In this document: in pieces, positions 56,001-63,814 of the stretch | How positions within the stretch are numbered: position 1 is the stretch's first letter | Layout of the letters: every line of letters begins with the position of its first letter | NCBI GenBank assembly: GCA_963855995.1 | Contig: OY979725.1 | Location: 8,704,883-8,768,882, forward strand | Direction: 5' to 3' | Source: Muricea muricata | Lineage: Eukaryota > Cnidaria > Anthozoa > Malacalcyonacea > Plexauridae | DNA length: 64,000 bases | Notes under the pieces: model-generated | Databases searched by the model: none | What the model was told of the DNA's origin: nothing | The model's input: only the letters and a program-made list of their open reading frames with translations | Position numbers and translations under genes: made by a program

Positions 56001-59000
56001 GTCGAATGGCCGTTTTTTCGTGAAGTACATGTTCCTGAGAGGTCAATTGTATTGTTTAATTTTATTTTAATTTGCAGCTGAAGTGTCATCAATATTGGCC
56101 CAAAGACGAGGGACATTCTATGCTGTTTGGATCCCTTAGAGTCACCATGAAACGGCAAACATGCCTACCATTCTGGAAAGAACGACTTATTCACATAACT
56201 CATAACGAGGTGGCTAGCAAGCTTTTGTCCATCACCTGTTGCGACATCACTGTATCGATCGTAAAACTATATTCACTTAACTTTGGACTTAACAATACAC
56301 TCACTGTGATATGTGTACTGCAGTATTTTTATATGTTATGTCTCCTGAAGTCTGTTTTGTTTTAGACTCACGAACTTCATGTTGTTGAGCACTATCAGTT
56401 TACTGGATGGCCTGATCAGTAAGTTATTGAATGTTTACATTTGAGACTCAGGGAGTTTGCTTTACCTCAGGATTTTATCACATTTGCTAAAAGGTTGTTC
56501 CAATAGGTCTGATGCAATCACGATATAAGATTACAAGGTTCACAAACAAAGTCGTAACAGTATTGTTATATTATGACTGTATCAGCTTTGCTGGAACAAC
56601 TTGCGACGTGCAAGTGTGATAACAGGGGAGCTTAGGCGACTAAGACGAAATAGCTAAATAAACTTTGAACAGAATTATAGTATAGAAAATTTTCTTCTCT
56701 TGTATTTGCTTTCATACGAATATATAAAAGTCTCGAATGAGTGTAAGAAAAACCTTTAACGTGTGGAGAATTTTTGATTACAAACTGCCTATCACAGCTT
56801 GAGTTGCTGGCGTTGTTCACCACGCTAGGATGACGTGTAAACGATCTGCTGAACGTTTAATTATATTGTGCCATGGGATTAATGTAATATTATTGGTGAC
56901 AGCGTTCCGGACGTGGTCGTCTTAGTTGCGTATGCTTCCTACTATCAACAGGGCTGTTACAAGTTGTTAACAGCTTGTTGCAAACTTGTTGACTACTTGC
57001 AACAAGTCGCGCTGCGTAGAGAGATCCTGGAATCCGGCTAAATGTACAGGAATCCGAATTTAAACCAACTATTGGATATACGGAGTACAGCAGTAGCGAT
57101 CGAGAATCCTGACATTTTGAAGCTGTGTAAATATCGAGCCCCGTAACCTGGTGTTGTCCGTTTTCACATTACATGTTCCAAAAATACATGTGATCACATG
57201 TCGCAATATACATATCACATATCATCGCATAAATTTCACATGTTATTACATGAATTTTACATGTCATTACATCAATTTCACATGTTATCACATGAATTTC
57301 ACATGTTATCACATGAATTTCTTATATGAACGCGTAATGATCTGGTCATTCATTTGATAACACAAATCAGATGATCAGCGATGATACACTCTTGACCCGT
57401 CCTTTGCCCTGCTTCTCCTCAGGCGAGAAGAAAGGGTTCATCGTAACGGGTTCATCTTAAATGTTTGTTTACGGAAACTACATTATTTTTCCTTCATAGT
57501 GGTGTTCCAAGTAGTCCGTCAGATTTCTTTAACTTTATGGGTCATGTTTACATCCGTCATCAAACAGTAGATCCTGATATTAAGAAACCAATCTTACTTC
57601 ACTGCAGGTTTGTATGAGTTTTGCAGACGTTTTGGAAAAGTCGGTTGGGACAGTTAGCATGTCAGCACATCTTGCTTAAATTATTTTGGCAAGACCTAGC
57701 ATTAAGGGTGTACATGCAAAATACTAATGAATTTAATTGATGTCTGTTGCATAGAAATTAAGAGAAAGTACCTAGAAATTAACCGCTTAGTCGTATGAAC
57801 GATCCTCTTTGGTGTCGCCTGGCCAGAAACCTCTTTGAGGTGGACAGCATCAATCTCTTGCTTAACTTCCTGTCCTGGTCAATCTCTCTCTACCTCTTAT
57901 TGACCATCAACTTCTCGATCTTTCATACAATACCTCATGCAGCTTTTGTTATGTTCACCTTTCTGTGCAGGGTGCATTTAAATGAAAAAAAAACCTACTA
58001 AATATTGTAAGCAGATTCACTAAAGAGTTTACTTTTTTGCGTGAACGCTGTTTGGAACCAAATGCTTAAATATTGTTTTCAAATATATTACCCTCTATTT
58101 AAAACCATGGTCAACATGAAAGTATATATATCATAGGGATGCCAAAGAGGAGTCGTTGAATTGTTTTTTTTTCACCATTAGGCATTGCACTGATTTAGAT
58201 TTCCATCCCAATCTTTTATGTTATCATTTTCTATTCTTATCATTTTTGTTTCCGTTTAGTGCTGGCGTTGGTCGCACGGGAGCATTCATTGTTATTTACT
58301 CCGCCATGAGAGAGATGTATTCTGGAAATGGAATAAGTATGTAATATTATGTAATATTTATTAAATGATATATTATACCGAAAATCAAAAACTTCCGTAA
58401 GATTAAACTTTTAAGTTATTCAAGTTGAACATACTTTCGTGAATATGATGCTCTAAAATACAAAATAGCCAGATCTTTGTTTATTTTTATAACGAGAAGT
58501 ACAGAAAATTCCTTTTAATTTTTTAAATATTTGTGTTTTTAACGCCCTTGCCCTCCAAAATACTTTATAATTCTTCGTGAAGTTCATCAAACTTTTCGCA
58601 CATTCCGCCATTTTTGTTTACGAAAACTTGCCAATGTGTGCTTGCGTGTACAAGCGTTGCCATGACAGCGTGAGATATATAGCATATCTCACTTTTAAAG
58701 TGAGATACCTGGTGAAACCACCTTATCACGTGGTAGAAATACGATATTTTGATTGGACAATTTGAATTTGTGGTGTAATATTTCGAAATATGACATACTC
58801 TAACCGACCTGACCGCGTTGCATTGGGCTAGCATTTTCAACTTTTCCGATGTGGATATAAAGTTATAAACTCTGAGTAACACCACAAACATCATTTTCTT
58901 TTGACCATGACATGCTGTATTAACACTTTTCAGTGGACGTTCAGAAACTCGTGAAAAAACTGCGAGAGAAAAGAAAATACATGGTTCAGAAAAAGGTAAT

Positions 59001-61178
59001 ATGTTGTAATTTTTCTACATAACTATTTAAAATAGTAAGGATTAAGACAGCCATACGTGTTAATGCGTCGTTTTTAACTCCCGCCCCTCCGACCAAGGTA
59101 CTTGTTTGTATTTCTCATAAAGTACACTTATGATGATAACGTAATGTAAATAAGACCCTTTATGAAATTTAGCGGCAGAAAATCATAATTGATCAACCCT
59201 CGCAGGCGTACAGCCCTGGCTGGACATAAATTACTCTTGTCAACTACCTCAATGGATTAGTGCTCATAACATTGCACCGGCATCTCAAAGGCGTAGGTTT
59301 GATTCCTGCCGGAGCACCTATAGTCGATGACGAATTTTTCCCAACTGTTCCCGCGTTTTCAATTTCGACATGTGTGCGATATGACTTTCACTGAGCACGA
59401 GTCTGCAATACTGAATCATATAGCAGTTTAAACTAATACTAGCCGAAAGTGCATGTGATACAAAATACCATGCAACACAAATTTGAAGAATCGCTAAGTC
59501 AAGATTTCAGTTGTAGAAATGTCTTTCGATTCCAACGAGCTAATGATAGAACTATGTTTTGTGTTGTAACCGGTTTACCTTGGGGGGGGGGGGTTGTTTT
59601 ATCTGACACACAACAAACGTACACAACTTGAAATATTTGCTGTAATTAGTACTGGATAACTTGTTACTGATACATTATGATCTCGTTGCTTTACTCTAGG
59701 AGCAGTACGAGTTTTGTTACAAAGCAATTTTGTATTCAGCGGAGCAGTATCTCATAATAGGTGAGTTTTGTGAGTTCGATTATGTATAGACCTTTTTGAC
59801 CCAGAGAAAAGAAGGAAATTCCCTCACTAAACTCTTTACTAATTCGTGAAGATAATTCAGAAGAATTACATATTTAATCTGTATTTAAAAATCGAAGGAA
59901 GCTCACGGAAGGAAACTCCACAAACTTTAATTGTGATCTTCTCGCAAAATATCCAGCCGTTTAAGAAGTCATTTCAAATCCTTGTAAGTGTTCATCCTCT
60001 AATTTCTAAATACAGACAAGCGGGTTAAAAAGCTTAAAGAGGTAGAACACTTACCAGGACTTGAAATATTACGTAAAGAACGTGAAGAATTCTGGTGTCC
60101 GGAAACGTGAGACCAAACCATATGCTCATGTATTGTCACAATTTTAGAGAACAGCGGCAATACTGTGGAAGATGATAGCAGTGATTACTCATCTTCCTCA
60201 GATGATATCTATGAAAAATCATCCGACGAATACGAGGAGCCTCTCGTACCCCAACGGCCTCCTATTTTACGAAACCGAAAAGAAATTCCCGAGAATAGCA
60301 ACGACGGCAAGAAAGACGATTCCGGTGACTCTGCGCAAACTTCTCAGCAACAACCCACGTTGAATTCTGGGAACGCTGATTCCTCCGCTCAGAAATGTGT
60401 GGTGATTTCTGAGAAATCAGATTGCACTTCCACGCAGACCGATCAAAGTCCTGTAAAAGTCCTAAGCGTGGAAGAAAATTCTAGAAATATTGAACCAGGA
60501 AACACTTTGAATAATTTCTTAGAAATTTGTACGAAACGTTTGCCCGATGACGACGATTTGCCTCCGGAAATTAATGATGATGCCATGGTTACTAGTGGGT
60601 TCCAGGACACAAGTGCCAAAAGTTGCTTAGGTGATAGTTCTGAGAAAGAAACCTGTTCTTTGAAGAGTGGGGATATGGGGGATACGAAATATAAAGAAAT
60701 CACCGAAGAACCTGAAGAGCTGGATACAAAAAGCGCAAATACGGAGGGTGGAAAAACGGACTGCAGTACTGCGGGCAGTAAAATCGCGGCCGTGATTCCA
60801 GGATTACAGGAAATACAAGAAGGGCTAATAAAAGATGCTGATGATGTTGCGAGTAATCAAACAGATGCTGACGTTCCTGTAAAAAATGTGGAAGAAAACG
60901 TAGAGGAAACTCCCGCGGGGGATGTCGAAATGCTTCGTACAGAGGGTCTTATTGATAATAGTACTAACCCTCAAGATGGTTCGGCAGAATGCGGAAATAA
61001 AGCAAGCGAGATTTCCGTTGGAAATGAGAACGGAAATTCAACACAAGAAGCAGGAAAGAGTTCCCCAGATGATTTACTCAAGAAAGAAACGGAGGATACG
61101 AAAGAGCCCGAGCAAGAACCGGCACCTGCAGTTACAAACCATTCAGCGGAAACAGAAAATCAGTCGGATAAGACATAA
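26048..61178 (+). CDS. PTPN23: HD-PTP / PTPN23 orthologue, 39 exons, 2691 residues
   Basis: Exons: 26048-26131, 26221-26295, 28393-28520, 28910-28986, 29412-29461, 30777-30836, 32362-32433, 32771-32851, 33850-33927, 34022-34075, 34838-34885, 35356-35412, 35765-35823, 36317-36396, 37301-37412, 37661-37726, 38116-38180, 38642-38716, 39960-40051, 40681-40767, 41379-41496, 42061-42104, 42580-42639, 42781-42837, 43492-43577, 44926-44991, 45069-45137, 47435-47562, 49033-53153, 54178-54274, 54386-54453, 55065-55202, 56078-56209, 56366-56418, 57500-57607, 58260-58336, 58934-58995, 59700-59760, 60148-61178. Phases agree and the sum is 8076 nt. Domains are Bro1 (about 1-375), coiled-coil V-arms (about 376-709), Pro/Gln-rich region (about 710-2050), PTP (about 2055-2348) and acidic tail (2349-2691). 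The start is fixed by a TAG two codons upstream. HD-PTP works with ESCRT-0/I/III in sorting ubiquitinated receptors at endosomes. Human HD-PTP is 1636 residues; the excess lies in exon 29 and the tail. Confidence 0.95.
27405..27600. repeat. SINE-like fragments in PTPN23 intron 2
   Basis: TTTTCAGCTTGCCTGGTGGA with GAGTAACACTA, followed by the reverse-complement head (CACCAGGCATACTGAAAAAT, ATGCCTGATTGTTCC, GTGCTAGCCAAACGCTCTGT). These are two facing pieces of the same tRNA-derived family as 45975-46105. Confidence 0.55.
28000..28112 (+). mobile_element. tRNA-derived SINE remnant in PTPN23 intron 2
   Basis: A decayed box B (TAGATTCAATTCTCATTGC) is followed by GTAGTTTTTCAGCTTGCCTA, GTATGGATATAAAACCC and AGAGTAACACCAT. 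It matches the tails at 9835 and 58795. Confidence 0.55.
28125..28265. mobile_element. Small MITE family V, copy 2
   Basis: GACTGTGAAAGCAATCAATT with TCTAAAGAAATGAATTTAAT, ending GTGGGACTAAATTCTGTGGG and CTGCCTTTGCTACAG. Same order as the copies at 17330 and 43679. Confidence 0.5.
29683..30060. mobile_element. Foldback element in PTPN23 intron 5, arms about 165 bp
   Basis: GACCCTTCCCCTATTAGACA and AACTTTTGAATT on the left match the reverse complement of AATTCAAAAGTTTGTCTAAT and AGGGGGATGGTC on the right. Further inward GTGAAGTTTGCAGATTTTGT pairs with ACAAAATCTGCAAACTTCAC. The centre is about 50 bp. Related arms lie at 13968-14152 and 63815-64000. Confidence 0.85.
30925..31470. mobile_element. 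Inverted-repeat element with GCCGACGTGAA motifs in PTPN23 intron 6
   Basis: The ends are CCAGCCCTTGAAATTC and GAATTTCAAGGGTTGA, an inverted repeat. Both subterminal regions carry repeated GCCGACGTGAA and CGGCAATTTTTTGC motifs, typical of transposase-binding subterminal repeats in hAT-like elements. No transposase is present. Confidence 0.6.
31499..32030 (+). mobile_element. Element with 108-bp TIRs, 10-bp TSD and a RecQ-helicase fragment
   Basis: Left TIR 31510-31617 and right TIR 31913-32020 are inverted and about 96% identical by eye; both start AATCTCGTTCCCCGAGCCTG. GAGAAAACCC flanks both sides (31499-31508 and 32021-32030) as a target-site duplication, with one extra C on the left. Long TIRs with a 9-11 bp TSD fit Mutator-like elements. 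The core carries a helicase fragment instead of a transposase (see 31696-31910). The element sits in PTPN23 intron 6. Confidence 0.8.
31696..31910 (+). pseudogene. RecQ-like helicase N-terminal fragment inside the TIR element
   Basis: The frame from ATG 31696 contains NLKLKECQYEAVKPVVVDRQ, DTICILLTGYGKSLIHQLLP. This is the Q-motif-like region plus Walker A (TGYGKS) of RecQ-family helicases. It runs into the right TIR and stops. All downstream helicase motifs (DEAH, motifs III-VI) are absent, so it is a captured or deletion-derived fragment. Confidence 0.75.
33088..33238. mobile_element. Hairpin element with 21-bp tandem repeat, PTPN23 intron 8
   Basis: AACAGTTATTCTAC (33088-33101) and GTAGAATAACTGTT (33225-33238) are perfect 14-bp inverted ends. 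Inside, GAGTCGTATATGAGCTGATA repeats four full times at a 21-bp period (33108-33191), plus a partial unit. It is followed by GCTCATATACGGCC, the reverse complement of part of the unit. Confidence 0.85.
36000..36200. repeat. Interspersed repeat with GGATAGCG core, copy 3
   Basis: GTGATATTGAACTCGCAAGG, GGTTTTACCACAAATTGAAC, ATGTTTAGAAAGTTGAGAAA, then ATCACTATCTGGTAGATAGC and a decayed TTTTTTACAACGGACCC. Same order as copy 2 at 10500-10735. Confidence 0.6.
38975..39805. mobile_element. Outer inverted-repeat element disrupted by a second insertion
   Basis: CAACTCGCTTACACAGCCAA with AAACGC near 39051-39077 is mirrored by GCGTTTTTGGCTGTGCAGCC and GAGTAACTCGC near 39768-39797. Between them lie a block rich in CAACTTGCAACAGACTTGTC-type motifs (39121-39378) and a separate hAT-like insertion. 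Confidence 0.6.
39380..39765. mobile_element. hAT-like non-autonomous element nested in a repeat
   Basis: The ends are CAGGGGCGTAGCCAAGG and its inverted partner CCCTGGCTATGCCCCTG. CAGGGGCGTAGCCA is a widespread hAT-type terminus. The flanks (CGTTTTG on the left, CGTTTTTG on the right) could be a decayed 8-bp duplication. The inside has a 12-base poly-G and no transposase. Confidence 0.7.
40824..41080. repeat. CAAGTTG/GCAAGACTTG repeat cluster in PTPN23 intron 20
   Basis: Many short direct and inverted motifs: GCTGCAAGTTGTCAACAGGC, TTGATGCAAGTTGATTTTCA, ATCAAGTTGCATCAAGTTTG, GGCAACAGGCTTGATTCAAC. The style matches 39121-39378 and 56925-57010. Confidence 0.6.
42129..42290. mobile_element. 160-bp MITE (family U, short copy) in PTPN23 intron 22
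   Basis: TAAAGCCTGGTTCAGACTTG at the left and GTGTGCAAACCGGGATTAA at the right. The inside shares CTTCTGGCCGATGTGATTGA, ATGAATTC and TTGCAAAAGCATTCTAATG with the left end of the 1-kb copy at 12744. Confidence 0.7.
43679..43805. mobile_element. Small MITE family V, copy 3 (PTPN23 intron 25)
   Basis: GGGCAGTAGCGAAGCTAGCC then CGACA at the left pairs with TGTCGGGCTGGCTTCGGTAC then TGC at the right. The inside has AATCAATTTCTAAGGAAATG, as in the other copies. Confidence 0.75.
45450..45640. repeat. Interspersed repeat family W, copy 3 (PTPN23 intron 27)
   Basis: ACTATTTAAAATACGAGCAG, GAGTGCTTTATTAGATATGA, then GTATTTTAAATGGCTTTGAA, ACGACCAGTTTTATACCCG and GAGTTTATTTACGAAGAAAT. It is the fullest copy; partial copies lie near 6545, 18030 and 21200. 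Confidence 0.65.
45975..46105 (-). mobile_element. tRNA-Ala-derived SINE, best copy
   Basis: On the minus strand GCTCATTTGGCAGAGCATTG forms a D-arm and box A. A TTGG-G-CTAGCAT-TCCAA anticodon arm would carry AGC (Ala). GGTTCGATACC is box B. The acceptor ends do not pair, and a GGCATATTTTTCAGCTTGCC body with GTGTGGATACACTCAGAATA follows, so it is a SINE rather than a tRNA gene. Confidence 0.72.
46603..47138. mobile_element. Long foldback element in PTPN23 intron 27, arms about 190 bp
   Basis: Left arm 46603-46798 and right arm 46955-47138 are inverted copies. They share AAAGTGTTTATGCAACGAAA, GTAAAATGGGTTGGTAAC, AATAATATGCAAATATCA and ATGACATCACAGTGCATAAT. The 156-bp centre is AT-rich and there is no coding capacity. 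A poly-G run follows at 47153-47166. Confidence 0.88.
47830..48290 (-). mobile_element. 3' end of a CR1/L2-type LINE, PTPN23 intron 28
   Basis: The minus-strand frame 48217-47993 reads NEPRFSVNSYGGRVCSVSSP, RLWNKLPSSLRACIDLSEFK, SKLKTHLFDIAYNVK, the classic C-terminus of non-LTR reverse transcriptases. Downstream the DNA reads GTAAAGCGCTTAGATCTATG, TGCTATAAGCGCTATATAAG and (AAT)n: a short hairpin and microsatellite tail common in CR1/L2-like elements. It is 5'-truncated. Confidence 0.82.
49033..53153 (+). CDS. PTPN23: PTPN23 exon 29: giant 1373-codon Pro/Gln-rich exon
   Basis: A single 4121-nt exon after CGTTTTTACAG, ended by CTG|GTAAGA. It is low-complexity Pro, Gln, Ser and Asn rich, with internal short repeats such as PLQQRPPLQQGPPLQQRPP and PVQNQPPVQNQPPVPNQPP. 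A PTAP motif (49482-49493), the known docking site for the TSG101 UEV domain, is present. Near the end there is a Gln/Glu coiled coil (QKVLLQQQQLIEQQQRFLQQ, then QIQQQQRELEELRSEMK). Proline-rich SH3-type sites follow (PPPKPSRT, PAKPIKQRPPLPPPG). Its last 35 codons start the phosphatase domain. Confidence 0.93.
53600..54004. mobile_element. 405-bp inverted-repeat element, PTPN23 intron 29, arms about 105 bp
   Basis: CCGCACAAAAAGAAAG, TCTAAACAAATGAATCGCTG and TTAATCAAACCTAGAACTA on the left are mirrored by TAGTTCTAGGTTTGATTAAC, AGCGATTCATTTGTTTAGA and CTTTCTTTTTGTGCGG on the right. The outer parts carry a poly-C/poly-G tract of differing length. No coding capacity. Confidence 0.85.
55490..55672. 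mobile_element. Hairpin MITE in PTPN23 intron 32, arms about 60 bp
   Basis: GAAAACAGCATTGAACAATG, TTTTGCTGCCCACATTGTT at the left; AACAATGTGGGCAGCAAAAC, ATTGTTCAATGCTGTTTTC at the right. The arms are nearly identical and surround about 60 bp. Confidence 0.88.
56925..57010. repeat. Short CAACTTGTT-type repeat cluster, PTPN23 intron 34
   Basis: GGGCTGTTACAAGTTGTTAA, CAGCTTGTTGCAAACTTGTT, GACTACTTGCAACAAGTCGC: overlapping direct and inverted motifs of the same style as 39121-39378. Confidence 0.55.
57232..57321. repeat. 21-bp tandem repeat, about four copies, PTPN23 intron 34
   Basis: ATTTCACATGTTATCACATG recurs at a 21-bp period from 57232, with the last two units identical and the earlier ones diverged. 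Each unit contains CATGT...ACATG, so the array can form many small stems. Confidence 0.88.
58795..58900 (+). mobile_element. tRNA-derived SINE remnant, PTPN23 intron 36
   Basis: TCTAACCGACCTGACCGCGT, GCATTGGGCTAGCATTTTCA, ACTTTTCCGATGTGGATATA and CTGAGTAACACCACAAACAT. The head is rearranged and box B is gone; the tail matches the other copies. Confidence 0.55.
59240..59345 (+). mobile_element. Second tRNA-derived SINE type, PTPN23 intron 37
   Basis: CTACCTCAATGGATTAGTGC resembles a box A/D-arm. Box B is AGGTTTGATTCCTGCC. It is followed by GGAGCACCTATAGTCGATGA. The anticodon stem is not convincing, so it is a SINE head rather than a tRNA gene. Confidence 0.5.
60148..61178 (+). CDS. PTPN23: PTPN23 terminal exon 39: acidic, Ser-rich tail
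   Basis: 343 codons after ATTTTAG. It begins with a Ser/Asp cluster (DDSSDYSSSSDDIYEKSSDE), then EYEEPLVPQRPPILRNRK, a possible SH3 ligand. It is then rich in Glu, Asp, Ser, Thr and Asn, with no predicted fold. The PEST-like composition is similar in kind to the human tail, with little residue-level conservation visible. The stop is TAA at 61176-61178. Confidence 0.92.
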
Positions 61179-61184
61179 TGATAG

Positions 61185-61190
61185 AATAAA
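61185..61190 (+). terminator. First AATAAA after PTPN23
   Basis: AATAAA begins seven bases after the stop. Further copies at 61619-61624 and 61627-61632 give a more usual 3' UTR length (about 450 bp) and may be the ones used. Confidence 0.4.
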
Positions 61191-61919
61191 CATGACACTA
61201 TATTCAAATACTTGTATTCTCAGGCGTCTATTGTGTTACTACCCTGCCAGATACTAATATTACGTCGCCTTACCTAAAATGGCAATAACAAATTGTTTTC
61301 TTCTCAAAATTTTGAAAGAGCTTTTAAAATTACGAGGAAATCGATTTCCCTTCAAACGTTGTGTAATAATCAAATGTTTAAGTGTGCAAACATTTCATCC
61401 GGGGGGCTAATTCTTTTTTTAACTTTTTGCCTATAAATATACAATTATTACCATATTAAACATTGCTAGAGATTTCAAGCATCCAGTAATTGCTATTTAG
61501 CTTATTAACCTTGCCTGCCCTAAAAAATGTCATTACACATGGACACTTAAATTTCGCACATGATCACATAATTTCACCTTGTGGCTTTGGGCGTCACCAA
61601 AATAACTCCATCCAAGTTAATAAACAAATAAAAAATCAGTGAAATATATAATTTTAAAAGCTCTGCAAAATAAGAAGCTCATGGAAAGATTAGAATTTTC
61701 TTGAGTAGTTTGTCGCCACAGGACCGATTTTGTTTCCAAGTATTAGCGGGAAATTTTATTAAACTGAGGAAAAGGTGCTTGCCAGAAAAAAATATCTGCG
61801 TAAAAGCCTTTAATACCACCATGGTGTAAATATTTATAAAATATAATACGACTAATGAATTTTACTTCGTAATAAGCAACTAAAAATATACTAAAGTGAT
61901 CACAGATTATAATTGATGT

Positions 61920-61925
61920 TTTATT
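61920..61925 (-). terminator. AATAAA polyadenylation signal of PHB1
   Basis: The minus-strand AATAAA lies 109 bp past the TAA stop. It is the nearest canonical signal found. Confidence 0.6.
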
Positions 61926-62033
61926 ATTCAGCACAAAAGTTTTGATGTTATGTTTTACAGTGCAACTCTTTCACAAATGACATTATGTTTATATCTGTGG
62001 TCCTTTACGGACTCCAAGTGTTCAAGGTTCTTC

Positions 62034-63651
62034 TTATGGCGCTGGAAGATTTAACAACATGTTACCACTGTTTGGTAAATATGCCACATTAGGAGCATTA
62101 CTGACTCTGTCCGCGATCTCTTCTGCCGCTTCCATCCTTCGAAGTTCGATCAAACCTTCTCCAGCCTCCTTAAATGATTGCGCAATTAGTGATGCGGCTC
62201 GTGCGTCACCCTCGGCTGAAACAATGGCGGCGAGTTTTTGTTGCTCTGCCTACAGTAGAAGAAACACACAGTAAATAGTTCGCGCGCATATTTTCAGACG
62301 AAATGGATTTCAAGGTTGGGGGGAGGGGGTGTTGGTTGGTATTTTGCCACCTGAGCATAAAATTAATCACAATAGGGCCATTTACACGAGACAAAATAAG
62401 TCGCGACTATTTTGTTTCGTATAAATGGCCCTAATATCACGCCTCTATAATCTCTATGATCACGAGGATTCGCGTAAATATTCGCGAAACCACGCGAGAC
62501 AACACGCGGGACTCAATGGCAGAAAATGGCGGGAAAATTTCATATTTAAAAGTCAAAATGGCGGACAGTGACACTAACATAGAGATTATAAAAGAATTTC
62601 TTTTGTAATCTCTATGTACACTAACATGTCAAATATTGAGTCAGAAGACGAAGAGATTGCACGTCTATTGGACAACAGACTCTAATAACATATAGTAAAG
62701 GCGACAAGGAGTGCTCTAAAAAGTTCTTCACTATTTATTTCACATAACTATGTAAAGTATGCTGGGAAAACACTAAATTTGGATCATCATATTCACGAAG
62801 GTATGTCTAAAAATTATTTTGACTTGTTTTAATTTTTGTATAGCACATTATTCACTATTCATAGATTGTCTGCACGGAGGACTCGGTGAAATATTGATAT
62901 CCTCAGGAAATATTAACACTGGGGGTTACATTTCGCGCCTCGCTCCCTCACTGTTAAAATCCTACTGGGTTTGTGTGGATAAAATATTGTGTATTATTTA
63001 CGTAAATTTCGAAGTATTCGAAAAATGTCGTTGGGATTTAACCAGTATTAGCCAAATATCCTATTAAACTTCCCATGGGACGACGACAAAATAAGTGAAG
63101 GCATAAAAAGCTTCTCGTTCGCTATCAACGTTATGACGAAAATTTCGCCGCCTAAAAATTGCTGTAGTTGTCCGACTTTCACGCCTCTGAGAAAGATGAA
63201 ACAGAAGTTGAAAATGTTCAATTACTGAAAAGCGACAAAACAAGTTTCTTCACCGACGAAAAAATTGATTTCCTTGTCCTTATTTCTCACCTCCAGAGGC
63301 AAGATATTGTAATGAAGTAAAAGGCAGCCTTTAAGCCTTTTCTAAACTCTATTGACAATTACCCATTCCGAAACCAGTAAGGAAGTGAAAGTGGAAGAAA
63401 ATCCAAACTCAATTACCTTCTCCACAAGAAATCTGGCTCTCTCAGCTTCCTGTTGAGCTGGAAATGAAAAAGACATTTTTTAAATATTTATGGACAATAA
63501 CAGACCATGATAAGGTCAAGAAATAACCAAGGGCACAGATATTAATGAGATCGCCAACAATCTATTTGAATAACCAAACAATATGACTATACATACCAAC
63601 TTGTTTCGCTTCAACAGCTTCCGTGAATTCACGTCCAAATGTCAAATGTGT
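62034..63651 (-). CDS. PHB1: Prohibitin-1, last three exons (5' part outside window)
   Basis: Exons 63651-63597, 63457-63417 and 62249-62034 join in phase into 103 residues. They read [80 protein letters not shown] and end [15 protein letters not shown]. This is the coiled-coil C-terminus of PHB1; the AEQQK, SAEGD and GLIELR motifs separate it from PHB2. PHB1 and PHB2 form ring complexes in the mitochondrial inner membrane that support cristae, respiration and m-AAA protease control. About 170 N-terminal residues lie past 64000 or are not visible; no further exon is seen at 63652-64000. Confidence 0.93.
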
Positions 63652-63814
63652 CTAAAAAAGCAAACTACTGGTTAAGTAAATATAAGATACTATAAAAGTA
63701 CACCAAATAACCAGTGAAGAAAGCCTCGTTTCCATTCAGATATAATGGACAATTTGCATAATAGACTAACATTCGATCTAAGCAAAAAGAACAAAATCTT
63801 TTACTACAGCTAGA

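Larger units (their letters stand above)
53040..59760 (+). other. PTPN23: PTPN23 tyrosine phosphatase domain exons 29-38
   Basis: Conserved PTP motifs in order: KNRYLDILPYDQTRVIL (pTyr loop), DYINATMIE, KYIASQGP, FWVMVWQQKCPLIVMLTKE, CHQYWP, the GWPDHGVPSSPSDF WPD loop (Asp2245, codon 56414-56416), HCSAGVGRTGAFI (Cys2281, codon 57603-57605, split signature across exons 35 and 36) and YMVQKKEQYEFCYKAI (Q loop). All residues needed for catalysis in classical PTPs are present. An active enzyme is inferred. Confidence 0.92.
61179..62033. other. Convergent 3' intergenic region between PTPN23 and PHB1
   Basis: Holds both 3' UTRs. AATAAA signals occur on the plus strand at 61185, 61619 and 61627. 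A minus-strand AATAAA lies at 61925-61920, 109 bp after the PHB1 stop. I see no repeat or coding frame here. Confidence 0.6.

Noticed and set aside
62059-62274. Plus-strand frame at 62059-62274
   Set aside because: It is antisense to the terminal prohibitin exon.
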